Positions 1 through 10,117 of a stretch of 56,404 nucleotides of DNA are shown piece after piece. The notes below the pieces were generated by a model. The model searched no databases and was not told the DNA's origin. It worked only from the letters and a program-made list of their open reading frames with translations. Numbering within the stretch: the first letter of the stretch is position 1; each line of letters begins with the position of its first letter. The stretch comes from Rhodoferax sp. (GTDB taxonomy: Bacteria; Pseudomonadota; Gammaproteobacteria; Burkholderiales; Burkholderiaceae_C). The DNA lies in NCBI RefSeq assembly GCF_030646845.1, contig NZ_JAUSLE010000067.1, positions 1 to 56,404 of the forward strand, read 5' to 3'. The position numbers were made by a program, and so were the translations under genes.

Positions 1-1254
1 GTAATTCTGAACCTGCGCCATGAAATCCATAGTCACGACGACAATGATCAAAAGTGAAGTGCCGCCGAAGTAGAACGGTACGTTGTACTTCAGGATAAGG
101 AACTCCGGCAGCAAGCACACCAGCGTGATATAGATTGCACCTGCAAACGTCAAGCGAAGCAGAATCTTGTCGATGTACTTGGCCGTTTGATCTCCCGGAC
201 GAATACCTGGGATAAACGCACCACTCTTCTTCAGGTTGTCTGCTGTTTCGCGGCTATTGAATACCAATGCGGTATAAAAAAAGCAGAAAAATATGATCGC
301 AGCGGCGTAAAACATCACATAGATGGGTTGTCCTGGAGACAACGAACTGGCGATATCTTTCAACCAGCGCATCGACTCACCTGCACTGAACCACCCTACC
401 ACCGTCGCCGGTAACAAAATAATCGATGACGCAAAGATCGGAGGAATGACACCCGCCATGTTCAACTTCAAGGGAAGGTGCGACGACTGCCCACCATATA
501 CCTTGTTGCCAACCTGGCGCCTTGCATAATTCACCAGAATCTTTCGCTGTCCACGTTCGACAAACACGACAAAGAACGTGACGAGAGCTACCAGAACGAC
601 GATGAACAGGGCGATGATGATGCTCATCGCACCGGTACGGACCAATTCAAGCAATCCCCCGATCGCATTCGGCAAACCCGCCGCGATACCAGCAAAAATC
701 AGGATCGAGATACCATTTCCCAAACCGCGCTCTGTAATCTGTTCACCCAACCACATCAGGAACAATGTTCCAGCAGTCAAAGTCACGACGGCGGTCATGC
801 GAAATCCGAAACCCGGGTCAATCACCAGCCCTGCCGAACTTTCCAGCGCAATCGCGATACCCATCGACTGAAACAGGGCAAGACCAAGCGTCCCGTAGCG
901 CGTGTACTGTGTAATCTTGCGCCGACCAGCCTCGCCCTCTTTCTTCAACTGCTCGAAAGCAGGAAGCACATAAGTCAGCAATTGCATGACGATCGAAGCC
1001 GAAATATACGGCATGATCCCCAACGCAAAAACAGTAAAGCGGGACAAAGCACCACCAGAGAACATGTTGAACATGCCCAGAATGCCACCTTGCTGACCTT
1101 TGAAGAACTGCGCCAACTGCGCGGGGTCAATACCTGGAACAGGAATGTGCGCGCCCACACGGTACACGACCAGCGCGAGCAGCAAGAAGACAAGCCGGCG
1201 CCGAAGGTCGCCGAATTTGCCAGTCTTTGCCAGTTGAGCCGCGTTAGTTGCCAC
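1..1254 (-). CDS. secY: Protein translocase subunit SecY, 3' end cut by the window edge
   Basis: SecY is the channel-forming subunit of the SecYEG translocon in the inner membrane. The frame is open from a GTG at 1254 to base 1, 418 codons, about 20 short of the usual 435-440, so only the C-terminal tail is missing. The N terminus begins [20 protein letters not shown], the cytosolic start typical of betaproteobacterial SecY, and the last visible residues read [20 protein letters not shown], the conserved final membrane segment. The start is a GTG, so an ATG-only search misses it; a GAAAG ribosome site lies about 9 bases upstream. It is the last visible gene of the spc operon, 24 bases after rplO. 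Confidence 0.96.
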   Translation of the reverse strand, partial: MATNAAQLAKTGKFGDLRRRLVFLLLALVVYRVGAHIPVPGIDPAQLAQFFKGQQGGILGMFNMFSGGALSRFTVFALGIMPYISASIVMQLLTYVLPAFEQLKKEGEAGRRKITQYTRYGTLGLALFQSMGIAIALESSAGLVIDPGFGFRMTAVVTLTAGTLFLMWLGEQITERGLGNGISILIFAGIAAGLPNAIGGLLELVRTGAMSIIIALFIVVLVALVTFFVVFVERGQRKILVNYARRQVGNKVYGGQSSHLPLKLNMAGVIPPIFASSIILLPATVVGWFSAGESMRWLKDIASSLSPGQPIYVMFYAAAIIFFCFFYTALVFNSRETADNLKKSGAFIPGIRPGDQTAKYIDKILLRLTFAGAIYITLVCLLPEFLILKYNVPFYFGGTSLLIIVVVTMDFMAQVQNY

Positions 1255-1278
1255 TTGTGAAATCTTTCAATTACCGGC

Positions 1279-1710
1279 TTAAACCAAGCTTCCGCCGGCC
1301 GCTTCGATGGCGACCTTGGCAGCGGCTGTTGCCCCAATGCCCGTGAGTTTCACGGCCTTGGTCAACTCACCCGTCTTGATAATTTTGACGACCTTGGCCA
1401 GCTCACCCACCAAACCAGCCTGCTTCAGGGTCACCAAGTCCACCTCAGCGGCACCGAGCTGCTCCAGCGCACCCAGAGTCACTTCAGCATTGAACTTCAA
1501 CAGATGGGATTTGAAACCGCGCTTTGGCAGACGGCGATGCATAGGCATTTGACCGCCTTCAAAACCAACCTTGTGATAGCCACCTGCGCGAGACTTCTGA
1601 CCCTTGTGACCGCGACCTGCAGTCTTTCCGATGCCTGAGCCAATACCACGACCGACACGACGCTTGTAGTGCTTCGCACCGTCAGCGGGCTTGATGCCAT
1701 TGAGTTCCAT
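1279..1710 (-). CDS. rplO: 50S ribosomal protein L15
   Basis: L15 is a late-assembly protein of the large subunit. The Gly/Arg-rich N-terminal extension ([20 protein letters not shown]) and the [18 protein letters not shown] block are the family signature. Three in-frame starts are stacked here (TTG 1716, ATG 1713, ATG 1710); the AAGAGG ribosome site is best spaced from the ATG at 1710, giving the canonical MELNG start and 143 residues. It sits 10 bases after rpmD and before secY in the spc operon. Confidence 0.96.
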   Translation of the reverse strand: MELNGIKPADGAKHYKRRVGRGIGSGIGKTAGRGHKGQKSRAGGYHKVGFEGGQMPMHRRLPKRGFKSHLLKFNAEVTLGALEQLGAAEVDLVTLKQAGLVGELAKVVKIIKTGELTKAVKLTGIGATAAAKVAIEAAGGSLV

Positions 1711-1720
1711 CATCAACCTC

Positions 1721-1903
1721 TTAGAGCACTTTGATCAGATAACTGATCTTGTTAATCATGCCACGGACCTCGGGCGTATCGACCAACTCGCTTGTGCTGC
1801 GAATTTTGCGAAGACCCAGTCCACGAACGGTGGCGCGGTGCGATTCCTGGCAGCCGATAGGGCTACGAACCAGTTGCACTTTGACTGTTTGTTTTGTTGT
1901 CAT
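1721..1903 (-). CDS. rpmD: 50S ribosomal protein L30
   Basis: L30 is a small large-subunit protein. The 60 residues match the bacterial form in length and in the core [20 protein letters not shown] followed by GLRKIRS. It lies 15 bases after rpsE and 10 before rplO, the usual rpsE-rpmD-rplO order. Confidence 0.96.
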   Translation of the reverse strand: MTTKQTVKVQLVRSPIGCQESHRATVRGLGLRKIRSTSELVDTPEVRGMINKISYLIKVL

Positions 1904-1918
1904 GTGTAAAACTCCTGA

Positions 1919-2443
1919 TTAAACGAAGAGTTCTTCAATGGTCTTGCCGCGCTTGGCCGCCACTTGCGACGGGGTCGTCGCATGCGACAGGGCATCCAGC
2001 GTGGCGCGAACCATGTTGTACGGGTTAGTCGACCCATGGCTTTTCGCCACGATGTCAGTAATGCCGATAACTTCGAAGACCGCGCGCATAGGACCACCAG
2101 CAATGATGCCGGTACCCTTGGGGGCTGGCGCCATCATGACTGCAGCAGCACCGTGCTGACCCATCACCTTGTGGTGGATCGAACCGTTCTTGAGCGAGAT
2201 CTTGGTCATGTTGCGACGGGCTTCTTCCATCGCTTTTTGCACAGCTGCAGGCACTTCCTTGGACTTGCCTTTACCCATGCCAACACGGCCTTCGCCATCA
2301 CCGACCACGGTCAGAGCCGCGAAACCAAGAATACGGCCGCCTTTGACCACCTTGGTAACGCGATTGATCGCGATCATCTTCTCGCGCAGGCCATCTTCAG
2401 GCCCTTCAGCCCGACCCTGCATTTTCGCTTGAACTTTAGCCAT
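1919..2443 (-). CDS. rpsE: 30S ribosomal protein S5
   Basis: S5 is a small-subunit protein involved in decoding fidelity. The 174 residues contain the double-stranded-RNA-binding-like N-terminal half ([20 protein letters not shown], then [20 protein letters not shown]) and the C-terminal half with the [19 protein letters not shown] loop. Length and both halves are complete. It lies 17 bases after rplR in the spc operon. Confidence 0.97.
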   Translation of the reverse strand: MAKVQAKMQGRAEGPEDGLREKMIAINRVTKVVKGGRILGFAALTVVGDGEGRVGMGKGKSKEVPAAVQKAMEEARRNMTKISLKNGSIHHKVMGQHGAAAVMMAPAPKGTGIIAGGPMRAVFEVIGITDIVAKSHGSTNPYNMVRATLDALSHATTPSQVAAKRGKTIEELFV

Positions 2444-2460
2444 CTTAATTTCCGATCTGC

Positions 2461-2826
2461 TTAGAACTGCAAGCCAGCTTCACGCGCTGCATCTGCCAAC
2501 GCTTTCACGCGGCCATGGTACGCAAAGCCTGCACGATCAAACGCAACTTTCTCAACACCAACCGCCTTGGCTTTTTCAGCCAGACGCTTGCCAATAGCTT
2601 GGGCAGCGGCAACATTGCCACCTTTGCCCGAACCGCCCAATGCCTTGCGCACTTCAACCTCTGCAGTTGACGCGCTTGCCAACACCTTGCCGCCATCGCC
2701 AGAGATAACGCTGGCGTAAATATGCAAGTTGGTGCGATTTACCGTCAGACGTGCGACACCTTGAGTGGCGATACGAATGCGGGTTTGACGAGCTCTGCGC
2801 AGACGCTGTTCTTTTTTGGTCAACAT
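2461..2826 (-). CDS. rplR: 50S ribosomal protein L18
   Basis: L18 binds 5S rRNA together with L5. The 121 residues start [19 protein letters not shown], contain [15 protein letters not shown] and end [10 protein letters not shown], as expected for L18. An AGGAG ribosome site is spaced 7 bases from the ATG. It follows rplF by 11 bases. Confidence 0.96.
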   Translation of the reverse strand: MLTKKEQRLRRARQTRIRIATQGVARLTVNRTNLHIYASVISGDGGKVLASASTAEVEVRKALGGSGKGGNVAAAQAIGKRLAEKAKAVGVEKVAFDRAGFAYHGRVKALADAAREAGLQF

Positions 2827-2837
2827 GTTGCAGCTCC

Positions 2838-3371
2838 TTATTTCTTCTTGGTTTCTTTGATCGTGATCTTTTCGTCCGAATAACGGATACCCTTGCCTTT
2901 GTAGGGCTCGGGAGGACGAATTGCACGGATCTCGGCAGCCACTTGGCCCACCCGCTGACGATCCGCACCCTTGATCACGATTTCCGTGGGAGTGGGCGTT
3001 GCAACGGTGATGCCAGCTGGCATGTCTTTGTTAACCGGATGGGAGTAACCCACCGTCAGATTCAGCTTCGCGCCCTGGGCCTGAGCTTTGTAGCCCACAC
3101 CAACGAGACTCAGCTTTTTCTCGAAACCCTTGGTCACACCGACCACCATGTTGTTCACCAGCTGACGCATGGTGCCGCTCATGGCATTTGCTTCACGGGA
3201 GTCGTTGGCAGGCTGAAAACTCAGCGCGCCAGCATCAGTGGTTACTTTGACCAAAGCATTCTGGGTCAAGAACAAGGTTCCACCAGAGCCTTTGACGCTG
3301 ATCTGGTCTTGCTTGATTGACACATCCACACCGGCCGGAACGGCGACGGGCATTTTTCCTATACGGGACAT
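2838..3371 (-). CDS. rplF: 50S ribosomal protein L6
   Basis: L6 supports the factor-binding region of the large subunit. The 177 residues start [17 protein letters not shown] and carry the C-terminal signature [14 protein letters not shown]. Both repeated L6 domains are present and the length is standard. It lies between rpsH and rplR. Confidence 0.97.
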   Translation of the reverse strand: MSRIGKMPVAVPAGVDVSIKQDQISVKGSGGTLFLTQNALVKVTTDAGALSFQPANDSREANAMSGTMRQLVNNMVVGVTKGFEKKLSLVGVGYKAQAQGAKLNLTVGYSHPVNKDMPAGITVATPTPTEIVIKGADRQRVGQVAAEIRAIRPPEPYKGKGIRYSDEKITIKETKKK

Positions 3372-3397
3372 CTTCTATTTCTCCTCAATGTCACGCT

Positions 3398-3793
3398 TTA
3401 GGCGACGTAGCAGAGCACTTCACCACCGACACCGGTAGCGCGCGCCTTGCGATCAGTCATGACGCCCTGAGGGGTTGTGACAATTGCCACACCCAGGCCG
3501 TTTTGAACTTGCGGAATGGCATCACTGCCACGGTAAACGCGCAGACCAGGACGACTGACGCGCTCAATGCGCTCAATCACAGGCCGTCCAGCGTAATATT
3601 TCAGGGCGATTTCCAATTCAGGCTTGCCATCCTTGGCATTCACCTTGAAACCGTCAATATAGCCTTCGTCTTTCAACACCTGTGCAATCGCCACCTTCAC
3701 TTTGGAAGAGGGCACGCTGACAGTGGTTTTTGCCACCATCTGCGCATTGCGAATACGTGTCAACAGGTCGGCGATGGGATCACTCATGCTCAT
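3398..3793 (-). CDS. rpsH: 30S ribosomal protein S8
   Basis: S8 binds the central domain of 16S rRNA; in E. coli it also represses the spc operon by binding its mRNA. The 131 residues start [18 protein letters not shown] and end in the family block [25 protein letters not shown] with GGEVLCYVA. The first of two close ATGs (3793) is chosen because a GGAGA site sits 7 bases upstream and the E. coli protein also starts MSM. It follows rpsN by 18 bases. Confidence 0.96.
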   Translation of the reverse strand: MSMSDPIADLLTRIRNAQMVAKTTVSVPSSKVKVAIAQVLKDEGYIDGFKVNAKDGKPELEIALKYYAGRPVIERIERVSRPGLRVYRGSDAIPQVQNGLGVAIVTTPQGVMTDRKARATGVGGEVLCYVA

Positions 3794-3811
3794 ATCTATG
3801 TCTCCTACCGC

Positions 3812-4117
3812 TTACCAGCTGGCCTTGACCATGCCGGGGATTTCCCCTGCAAAAGCCATTTCACGAATCTTTGCACGCGCCAGACCAAAATGCTGGAACG
3901 TACCACGGGGACGTCCAGTGATGGCGCAACGATTGCGCTGACGTGTCGGGTTCGCGTTGCGTGGGAGCTTTTGCAGACCCAGGCGGGCTGCAGCACGCTC
4001 TTCATCGCTGCGCTTTGCGTCGTTTGCGATTGCCTTGAATTCCGCATGTTTTTTTGCGTACTTGGCAACCAGGTTGTCGCGCTTGATTTCGCGCTGTATT
4101 AAAGCCATCTTAGCCAC
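3812..4117 (-). CDS. rpsN: 30S ribosomal protein S14 (zinc-independent form)
   Basis: S14 is a small-subunit head protein. The 101-residue length and the C-terminal [20 protein letters not shown] block identify it. The paired CxxC zinc motif of the short paralogue is absent, so this is the long zinc-independent form usual in proteobacteria. It lies 8 bases after rplE. Confidence 0.96.
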   Translation of the reverse strand: MAKMALIQREIKRDNLVAKYAKKHAEFKAIANDAKRSDEERAAARLGLQKLPRNANPTRQRNRCAITGRPRGTFQHFGLARAKIREMAFAGEIPGMVKASW

Positions 4118-4125
4118 AGGTCACC

Positions 4126-4665
4126 TCAGTTCTTGAACGGGAAACGGAAACCCGTGAGCAGTGCCTTGCACTCTTCATCGGTCTTGGCCGTTGTGGTGAT
4201 ACTGATATTGAGACCACGCAAGGCATCAACCTTGTCGTATTCAATTTCAGGAAAAATGATCTGCTCTTTGACGCCGATGTTGTAGTTACCGCGACCATCA
4301 AATGCCCGACCAGAGATACCACGGAAGTCGCGGACACGCGGCAGAGCCACCGTCACGAAGCGATCGAGGAACTCGAACATCTGGACGCCGCGCAGGGTAA
4401 CCATGCAACCAATTGCCTGATTCTCGCGAATCTTGAAGCCAGCAATGGCCTTCTTGGACATGGTGACAACGGGCTTTTGGCCAGCGATCTTGGTCAGGTC
4501 ACTGACTGCGTGGTCCATGACCTTCTTGTCGGCCACGGCCTCACTCACACCCATGTTCAGGGTGATCTTGGTGAGACGCGGGACCTGCATCGGAGATGTG
4601 TAGCCAAACTTGGCCATCAGCTCTGGCGCCAGTTTTTCGCGATAGTGTTGTTGCAGACGAGCCAT
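4126..4665 (-). CDS. rplE: 50S ribosomal protein L5
   Basis: L5 binds 5S rRNA and contacts the P-site tRNA. The 179 residues contain [16 protein letters not shown] near the start, [20 protein letters not shown] in the middle and [15 protein letters not shown] toward the end, all conserved L5 blocks. It starts 2 bases after rplX ends, so translation is probably coupled. Confidence 0.97.
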   Translation of the reverse strand: MARLQQHYREKLAPELMAKFGYTSPMQVPRLTKITLNMGVSEAVADKKVMDHAVSDLTKIAGQKPVVTMSKKAIAGFKIRENQAIGCMVTLRGVQMFEFLDRFVTVALPRVRDFRGISGRAFDGRGNYNIGVKEQIIFPEIEYDKVDALRGLNISITTTAKTDEECKALLTGFRFPFKN

Positions 4666-4667
4666 GC

Positions 4668-4988
4668 TTATGCCACCTTGATTTCTTCGCCGCTAGACTT
4701 GTAAACGCGAACACGCTTACCGTCAGCCGCCAGCTTGATACCAACACGATCAGCCTTACCAGTAGCAGCATTGAAGATGGCTACGTTGGACTGATGAATT
4801 GGCATGGACTTTTCAACGATGCCACCAACCGCACCCTTGAGGGGATTTGGCTTGGTGTGCTTTTTCACTACATTGACGCCCTCGACGAGCACGTAGGAGT
4901 CGTCTTTGCGCAAGGCAATCTTGCCGCGCTTACCCTTGTCGCGCCCCGTGAGCACGATAATGTCGTCGCCTTTGCGAATCTTGTTCAT
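4668..4988 (-). CDS. rplX: 50S ribosomal protein L24
   Basis: L24 is an assembly-initiator protein of the large subunit. The 106 residues start [20 protein letters not shown], the KOW motif, followed by [15 protein letters not shown] and the C-terminal GKADRVGIK block. It lies 9 bases after rplN and 2 before rplE. Confidence 0.97.
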   Translation of the reverse strand: MNKIRKGDDIIVLTGRDKGKRGKIALRKDDSYVLVEGVNVVKKHTKPNPLKGAVGGIVEKSMPIHQSNVAIFNAATGKADRVGIKLAADGKRVRVYKSSGEEIKVA

Positions 4989-4997
4989 GGCGCGTCC

Positions 4998-5366
4998 TTA
5001 CAAAACTTCAGGAGCCAGGGACACGATCTTCATGAACTTCTCAGTGCGCAACTCACGCGTCACTGGGCCGAAGATACGGGTGCCAATTGGCTCCAATTTG
5101 GCATTCAGCAACACTGCCGCATTGCCATCGAATTTGACCAGTGAGCCGTCGCTACGACGAATACCCTTGGCCGTACGTACCACTACCGCACTGTAGATCT
5201 CGCCTTTTTTGACGCGACCGCGCGGAGCAGCCTCTTTAATACTAACTTTGATGACATCACCAACGCTTGCATAGCGACGCTTGGACCCGCCGAGCACCTT
5301 GATGCACAGAACGGATTTGGCGCCGGTATTGTCGGCAACTTCTAATCGAGATTCAGCTTGGATCAT
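4998..5366 (-). CDS. rplN: 50S ribosomal protein L14
   Basis: L14 lies at the subunit interface. The 122 residues start [19 protein letters not shown] and contain [20 protein letters not shown], both diagnostic. The frame stays open upstream to a TTG at 5381, but the ATG at 5366 gives the canonical start and a GGGAA-like ribosome site lies upstream. This is the first gene of the cluster: rpsQ, rpmC and rplP are not upstream, and glpD is there instead, so the spc operon is physically detached from the S10 operon. Confidence 0.96.
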   Translation of the reverse strand: MIQAESRLEVADNTGAKSVLCIKVLGGSKRRYASVGDVIKVSIKEAAPRGRVKKGEIYSAVVVRTAKGIRRSDGSLVKFDGNAAVLLNAKLEPIGTRIFGPVTRELRTEKFMKIVSLAPEVL

Positions 5367-5525
5367 TTCAATTTTTCCCAACTTGCACCAGAAGCATCAA
5401 ACACCAGCCTTGCAGCCAACGCCTAACAACTTTCCAGTCAGTCTTGGGCCCGTCGTCCGTAACATGAACCACTCACATTACATTCTTTGGGCAGACACTT
5501 CATACTTTTTCAAGCGAAGCCCACA

Positions 5526-5554
5526 ATTATGCATGACTTTGGACCGACCGTCAA
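5526..5554 (-). promoter_or_regulatory. Predicted sigma-70 promoter of the spc operon
   Basis: On the minus strand TTGACG (5554-5549) is followed after exactly 17 bases by CATAAT (5531-5526). Both hexamers are one base from consensus. The site lies just past the glpD stop and about 160 bases upstream of rplN, in the only sizeable gap before the operon. The predicted transcript would start near 5519 with a leader of about 150 bases. It explains how the operon is transcribed without the S10 genes upstream. Confidence 0.75.
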
Positions 5555-5560
5555 CCGCAT

Positions 5561-7168
5561 TTATTCGGGCAAGCGCAAATATTGTTGCGCCAGCTCCTGA
5601 AAGGCTTCGACTTGCGGGTCCAGACCTGTTTCCTGGCGCAGGATCTCGCCCACCCGAACAGCCAGGGAACTTGCCAGTCGTGCATCCAGAAAAAGGAGTC
5701 GGGATCGTCGCGCTAGGACGTCTTCCACGTGAATGGCGTACTCAAAACGGGCAGCGAATCGAACCATGGCTTCAGTCAGGCCATCAGCGAGCGTCGTACT
5801 GGCGCCCGGCAAATTCAGCACCACAGACTGCTCGTCACCATAAGAATGCAGGCCGGGTAACTGACAAATCGAATGTCCGTGTAGTTCTGATGAATCTGCC
5901 CCGATGAGCTTCAAGTGAACAGTCACACTGTCTTTAGGCCCGTCTAGCAGCGACTTTTCGAGGCATGTCGTCAGCACATCTTCGGCCATCGCGCGGTAAG
6001 TTGTCCACTTGCCGCCGGTGACCGTCACCAAGCCACTGCGACTGACCAGAACGGTGTGTTCGCGACTCAACCCCTTGGTGCCTTCCCCGTCATCGTCAGG
6101 GGGTTTGACCAGTGGGCGCAGTCCAACCCAGACACTCCTGACATCTGCGCGGACCGGCGCACGACGCAGGTAGCGGGCGGACTCATTCAGGATGAAATCC
6201 ACCTCTTCCCGGAACGGCAGGGGTTCGCGCGGCAAGTCTTTGCGCGGGGTATCGGTGGTACCAAGGATGACTTTCCCCAGCCACGGCACAGCGAACAAAA
6301 CGCGTCCATCCGCCGTGTTGGGCACCATCAGGCCGACATCAGACCCCAGAAATTCGCGGTCCACCACGACATGGACGCCCTGACTGGGTGCCACCATGGG
6401 TTTGACGAGGTCGCGGGCGCCCTCCCCATTGACCCTCCCGTCTTTTTGCCGGAGCTCATCCACCCAGACGCCGGCGGCGTTGACGATACACCGGGCATTG
6501 ATCCGGTATTGCTTGCTGGTCTCCGTGTCTTCGCAGACAAGCCCCACGAGCCGCCCAGCCTCATGCACAAGATCGACCGCGCGGCAGTAGTTCACCAACA
6601 GGGCGCCGTGGGTTGCAGCAGTGCGGGCCAATGCCAGCGCCAGCCGCGCATCGTTGAACTGGCCGTCCCAATACCTGACCCCGCCCTTGAGCCCGTTCGG
6701 CTGCGCCGTTGGCAACAGGGCAAGGGTTTCGTCGCGAGTCAGGAATTCGGTCTTTCCCAGGCCGGCCTTGCCTGCCAGCGCGTCGTACATCTTGAGCCCC
6801 ATCCCGTAGAAAGGCGTCTCCCACCATCGATAAGACGGCATGATGAACGACAAGGGCTGCGCGAGGTGCGGCGCATTGCGCAGCAACGTCGTGCGTTCAT
6901 GCAGCGCCTCGCGCACCAGGCCGATATTGCCCTGTGCCAGATAGCGCACACCGCCGTGAACCAGCTTGGTGGAACGTGATGAGGTTCCCTTGGCAAAATC
7001 ATGGGACTCCACCAACACCACACTGAGTCCCCGCGCCGCGGCGTCCAGCGCCACACCCAGGCCGGTAGCCCCGCCCCCCACAATCGCAATGTCATAGTGA
7101 CGGTTCGCGGCCAGTCGCGCGATTAGCTCATTTCGTTCGGTGAGCAGAGGCGTCGGCAGTGTGGGCAT
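5561..7168 (-). CDS. glpD: Aerobic glycerol-3-phosphate dehydrogenase
   Basis: GlpD is an FAD-dependent, membrane-associated enzyme that oxidises glycerol-3-phosphate to dihydroxyacetone phosphate and feeds electrons to quinone. The 535 residues carry the dinucleotide-binding motif [20 protein letters not shown] at about residue 28, the family block [15 protein letters not shown], and [14 protein letters not shown] toward the C-terminal domain. The length is normal for the family. It is divergent from glpK with 66 bases between the start codons, so glycerol kinase and dehydrogenase may share a control region; I see no convincing operator there. On its other side it runs toward the spc operon promoter. 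Confidence 0.95.
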   Translation of the reverse strand: MPTLPTPLLTERNELIARLAANRHYDIAIVGGGATGLGVALDAAARGLSVVLVESHDFAKGTSSRSTKLVHGGVRYLAQGNIGLVREALHERTTLLRNAPHLAQPLSFIMPSYRWWETPFYGMGLKMYDALAGKAGLGKTEFLTRDETLALLPTAQPNGLKGGVRYWDGQFNDARLALALARTAATHGALLVNYCRAVDLVHEAGRLVGLVCEDTETSKQYRINARCIVNAAGVWVDELRQKDGRVNGEGARDLVKPMVAPSQGVHVVVDREFLGSDVGLMVPNTADGRVLFAVPWLGKVILGTTDTPRKDLPREPLPFREEVDFILNESARYLRRAPVRADVRSVWVGLRPLVKPPDDDGEGTKGLSREHTVLVSRSGLVTVTGGKWTTYRAMAEDVLTTCLEKSLLDGPKDSVTVHLKLIGADSSELHGHSICQLPGLHSYGDEQSVVLNLPGASTTLADGLTEAMVRFAARFEYAIHVEDVLARRSRLLFLDARLASSLAVRVGEILRQETGLDPQVEAFQELAQQYLRLPE

Positions 7169-7234
7169 AAGTCGGAATCATTGAATGTTTCTTTTAGCAG
7201 AGGCAAGTATTATTCGCCACTATATGAGGCATCC

Positions 7235-8725
7235 ATGACTTACCTGCTCGCCCTGGACCAGGGCACCTCCAGCTCACGCAGCATTGTTTTTGATCCCGCC
7301 GGGCATATCGTGGCACAGGCGCAGCAGGAGCTGGCGCAGATCTACCCGCAACCCGGCTGGGTAGAACACGACCCGCAGGAAATATGGCGTACCCAGCTCG
7401 CCACCGCGCGCGACGCCCTGGCCAAGGCAGGCATCCAGGCCCGTGACGTACGCGCGATTGGGATCACCAACCAGCGTGAAACGACCATCGTCTGGAACCG
7501 GGCCACCGGCGTGCCGATTCACCATGCCATCGTCTGGCAGGACCGCCGCGCCGAGCCCACCTGCGTCACCTTGCGCGAACGCGGCCTGGCCGGCATGATC
7601 CAGGCCAAAACCGGGCTCCTGGTCGATGCCTACTTCTCCGGCACCAAGCTCAAATGGCTTCTGGACCACGTGCCTGGCGCCCGGCAGCAGGCAGCCAATG
7701 GCGAACTCGCCTTTGGCACGGTTGACAGCTGGCTGATCTGGCGCCTCACGGGGGGCGCAGTGCACGCCACCGACGTCAGCAACGCGTCACGCACCATGCT
7801 GTTCAATATCCACACCAACCAGTGGGACCCCGAGCTGCTGCAGGCGCTGGACATTCCGGCCAGCATGATGCCTTCTGTGAAGCCCTCCAGCGCGCTGTAT
7901 GGCGAGATCCACCCCGACCTGCTGGGCCACGCCATTCCGATTGGCGGCGTGGCGGGTGACCAGCAAAGCGCCTTGTTCGGCCAGGCCTGCTTCAAGGCCG
8001 GCATGGTCAAGAACACCTATGGCACCGGTTGTTTCATGCTGATGCACACCGGGCAGAAGTGCGAAACCTCACACAACGGACTGATCACCACCAGCGCCGC
8101 GCAAGCCACGGCACAGACCGAATTCGCCCTGGAGGGCAGCGTGTTTGTCGGTGGCGCCGTGGTGCAATGGCTGCGCGATGGCCTGCACGCCATTCCGAAC
8201 AGCGGCGAGGTGCAGGCACTGGCCCAAAGCGTGCCTGACTCCGGCGGCGTGATCGTGGTGCCGGCCTTCACCGGACTGGGTGCGCCTTATTGGAAGCCGG
8301 ACGCCCGCGGCAGCATCACCGGCCTGACCCGCGGCAGCACCGTGGCGCACATCGCTAGGGCCGCGCTGGAAAGCATTGCTTTTCAGAGCGCCGCCCTGCT
8401 GCAGGCCATGAGCCGTGACGCAGTGGCAGCTGGCGGCGCCACCGTGGCCGAACTCCGGGTCGATGGCGGCGCCAGTATCAATGACCTTCTGATGCAGTTC
8501 CAGGCGGATCTGCTCGGCATTCCGGTGGTCCGGCCAGCAGTCACAGAAACCACCGCGCTTGGCGCCGCCTACCTGGCCGGCCTGGCAACCGGGGTCTATC
8601 ACAGCACGGATGAACTCACTCATCTGTGGCGATCCGAGCGGCGCTTCCTGCCCACGCTCGCCACCGAGCGCGCCCGGGAACTGATGGAACGGTGGGAGCA
8701 CGCAGTCAGGCAGACGGTGCTGTAG
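7235..8725 (+). CDS. glpK: Glycerol kinase
   Basis: GlpK phosphorylates glycerol with ATP to sn-glycerol-3-phosphate, the substrate of GlpD next door. The 496 residues (E. coli about 500) start [20 protein letters not shown], the FGGY-family phosphate-binding start, and contain [21 protein letters not shown] and the C-terminal [11 protein letters not shown]. The frame is open further upstream, but the ATG at 7235 has a GAGG site 5 bases before it and gives the family N terminus. No glpF or glpR is seen nearby. Confidence 0.96.
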   Translation: MTYLLALDQGTSSSRSIVFDPAGHIVAQAQQELAQIYPQPGWVEHDPQEIWRTQLATARDALAKAGIQARDVRAIGITNQRETTIVWNRATGVPIHHAIVWQDRRAEPTCVTLRERGLAGMIQAKTGLLVDAYFSGTKLKWLLDHVPGARQQAANGELAFGTVDSWLIWRLTGGAVHATDVSNASRTMLFNIHTNQWDPELLQALDIPASMMPSVKPSSALYGEIHPDLLGHAIPIGGVAGDQQSALFGQACFKAGMVKNTYGTGCFMLMHTGQKCETSHNGLITTSAAQATAQTEFALEGSVFVGGAVVQWLRDGLHAIPNSGEVQALAQSVPDSGGVIVVPAFTGLGAPYWKPDARGSITGLTRGSTVAHIARAALESIAFQSAALLQAMSRDAVAAGGATVAELRVDGGASINDLLMQFQADLLGIPVVRPAVTETTALGAAYLAGLATGVYHSTDELTHLWRSERRFLPTLATERARELMERWEHAVRQTVL

Positions 8726-8847
8726 CACCAGCGGTGTCGCTTTGCGCCGTCGCGGTTTGCCTGCCCCGGTACGGCGTGGGTCAGACGTTTGATTAGACTC
8801 AAGGGCTTGGCCACATTGTTGTTGGCGACCTACCTGCGGGAACATTC

Positions 8848-9663
8848 ATGAGCAAGCGCATTGCATTTATTGGCGGCGGAAACATGGCCAGCGCCATCAT
8901 CGGCGGCTTGATTGGCCAGGGCTTCGCGCCGGACCACATCGACGTCGTGGAGCCGTTTGCCGAGGCCCAGGAAAAGCTGAAGAACCTCTATGGCATCGTG
9001 GCGCAGGCCCAGTCCGGTGCATTTCTGGCCGGGGCAGCCATGGTGATTTGGGCCGTCAAGCCCCAGACCTTCAAGGAAGCCGCGCTGCAAGTGCGACCTC
9101 ACACCAAAGATGCCCTGCATTTGAGCGTCGCCGCCGGCATCCGAAGCGACAGCATTGCACGCTGGGTGGGCACCGAGCGGGTGGTGCGCGCCATGCCCAA
9201 CACGCCAGCCCTGATTGGCAAAGGCATCACCGGCCTCTTTGCGCGACCCGCAGTGACGGCCGAAGACCGGGAATGGGTGAGCCAGGTGGTCGCCACCACC
9301 GGCGAGTCTCTTTGGCTGGAAACAGAAGACCAGCTGGATGCGGTCACCGCCCTGTCCGGCTCGGGCCCGGCCTATATGTTCTATTTCATGGAAGCGATGA
9401 TGGACGCGGGCACCGACATGGGCCTGTCCCGCGCGCAAGCCTGCCAACTGGCGGTGGCCACCTTCATTGGCGCCGGCGAGTTGGCACGCAGTTCCGGCGA
9501 GGCGCCCGAAATACTGCGCCAGCGCGTCACATCCAAGGGCGGCACCACACACGCCGCCATCTCAAGCATGGAAGACGACAACATCAAGGCCCAGTTTGTC
9601 CGGGCCATGCACGCGGCGCGCCGCCGGGCGCAAGAACTGGGCGATGAATTCGGCGACGCCTGA
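8848..9663 (+). CDS. proC: Pyrroline-5-carboxylate reductase
   Basis: ProC catalyses the last step of proline synthesis, reducing 1-pyrroline-5-carboxylate with NAD(P)H. The 271 residues start with the Rossmann motif IAFIGGGNMASAIIGGL and carry VRAMPNTPALIGKGITGLFA, the proline-binding region SGSGPAYMFYFMEAM, and VTSKGGTTHAAI, the C-terminal family signature. Length is standard. It stands alone on the plus strand, 122 bases after glpK. Confidence 0.96.
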   Translation: MSKRIAFIGGGNMASAIIGGLIGQGFAPDHIDVVEPFAEAQEKLKNLYGIVAQAQSGAFLAGAAMVIWAVKPQTFKEAALQVRPHTKDALHLSVAAGIRSDSIARWVGTERVVRAMPNTPALIGKGITGLFARPAVTAEDREWVSQVVATTGESLWLETEDQLDAVTALSGSGPAYMFYFMEAMMDAGTDMGLSRAQACQLAVATFIGAGELARSSGEAPEILRQRVTSKGGTTHAAISSMEDDNIKAQFVRAMHAARRRAQELGDEFGDA

Positions 9664-9783
9664 AAGTCAGCCGATCACCAGCAGGCCGTCAACGGGCGCC
9701 GGCAGCAGCGCGTTGAAAAACGGCAGATCTGCGGCCATCCGCCAGCGAGCATGCGACACGTCGTCACCCCAAAGGACTCATTG

Positions 9784-10041
9784 ATGAAGAAACTGTTTTC
9801 CGCGCTGATCAGCGCCGCCCTGATCGCCATGCCCCTGGCCGTGATCTCCACCCCCGTTGCCGCCAAGACCGCAACGCAGGTCAAGAGTGAGAAAAAAGCC
9901 ACTCATGCCAAAGGTGCAGTCAAGGCCAAGGCGGTTGCCAAGTCAAAGTCAACGTCCAAGGCGAAGGCGAAGCCCAAAAAGAGAGCGAAAGCGAAAGCAA
10001 AGCCCAGGACCACGAAGAAAGCGGTCAAAAAGAAAATCTGA
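9784..10041 (+). CDS. Secreted lysine/alanine-rich basic protein
   Basis: This 85-residue protein begins with a clear signal peptide (MKKLFSALISAALIAM, then a likely cleavage near PVAAKT). Everything after it is low-complexity Lys/Ala/Ser/Arg with AK, KAK and PKK repeats, like a histone H1 C-terminal tail. The mature part would be strongly cationic and disordered. The ATG at 9784 is chosen because the signal peptide starts there. A terminator follows at once, so it is probably a single-gene unit. Function is unknown: an envelope polyanion-binding role is possible. A cytoplasmic nucleoid protein would not need the signal. Confidence 0.75.
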   Translation: MKKLFSALISAALIAMPLAVISTPVAAKTATQVKSEKKATHAKGAVKAKAVAKSKSTSKAKAKPKKRAKAKAKPRTTKKAVKKKI

Positions 10042-10091
10042 CCGCCGGGTCGCCAATGCAGCATCCAGGAATTGCTGCCTGGACCAACACA

Positions 10092-10117
10092 AGCCGCCCG
10101 TCCACAGGCGGCTTTTT
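10092..10117 (+). terminator. Intrinsic terminator after the lysine-rich gene
   Basis: AGCCGCC (10092-10098) pairs perfectly with GGCGGCT (10107-10113) around an 8-base loop and is followed by five T residues (10113-10117). It terminates plus-strand transcription. The stop codon of the convergent ubiA overlaps the T run, and I see no matching T run on the minus strand. Confidence 0.85.

Noticed and set aside
478..1260. A 260-codon plus-strand frame in the first kilobase
   Set aside because: It lies opposite secY, which is continuous in the minus frame from a GTG at 1254 to the edge.
7169..7234. Promoter of glpK (TATTAT near 7209)
   Set aside because: A plausible -10 but no acceptable -35 at 16-18 bases and no clear GlpR-type dyad.
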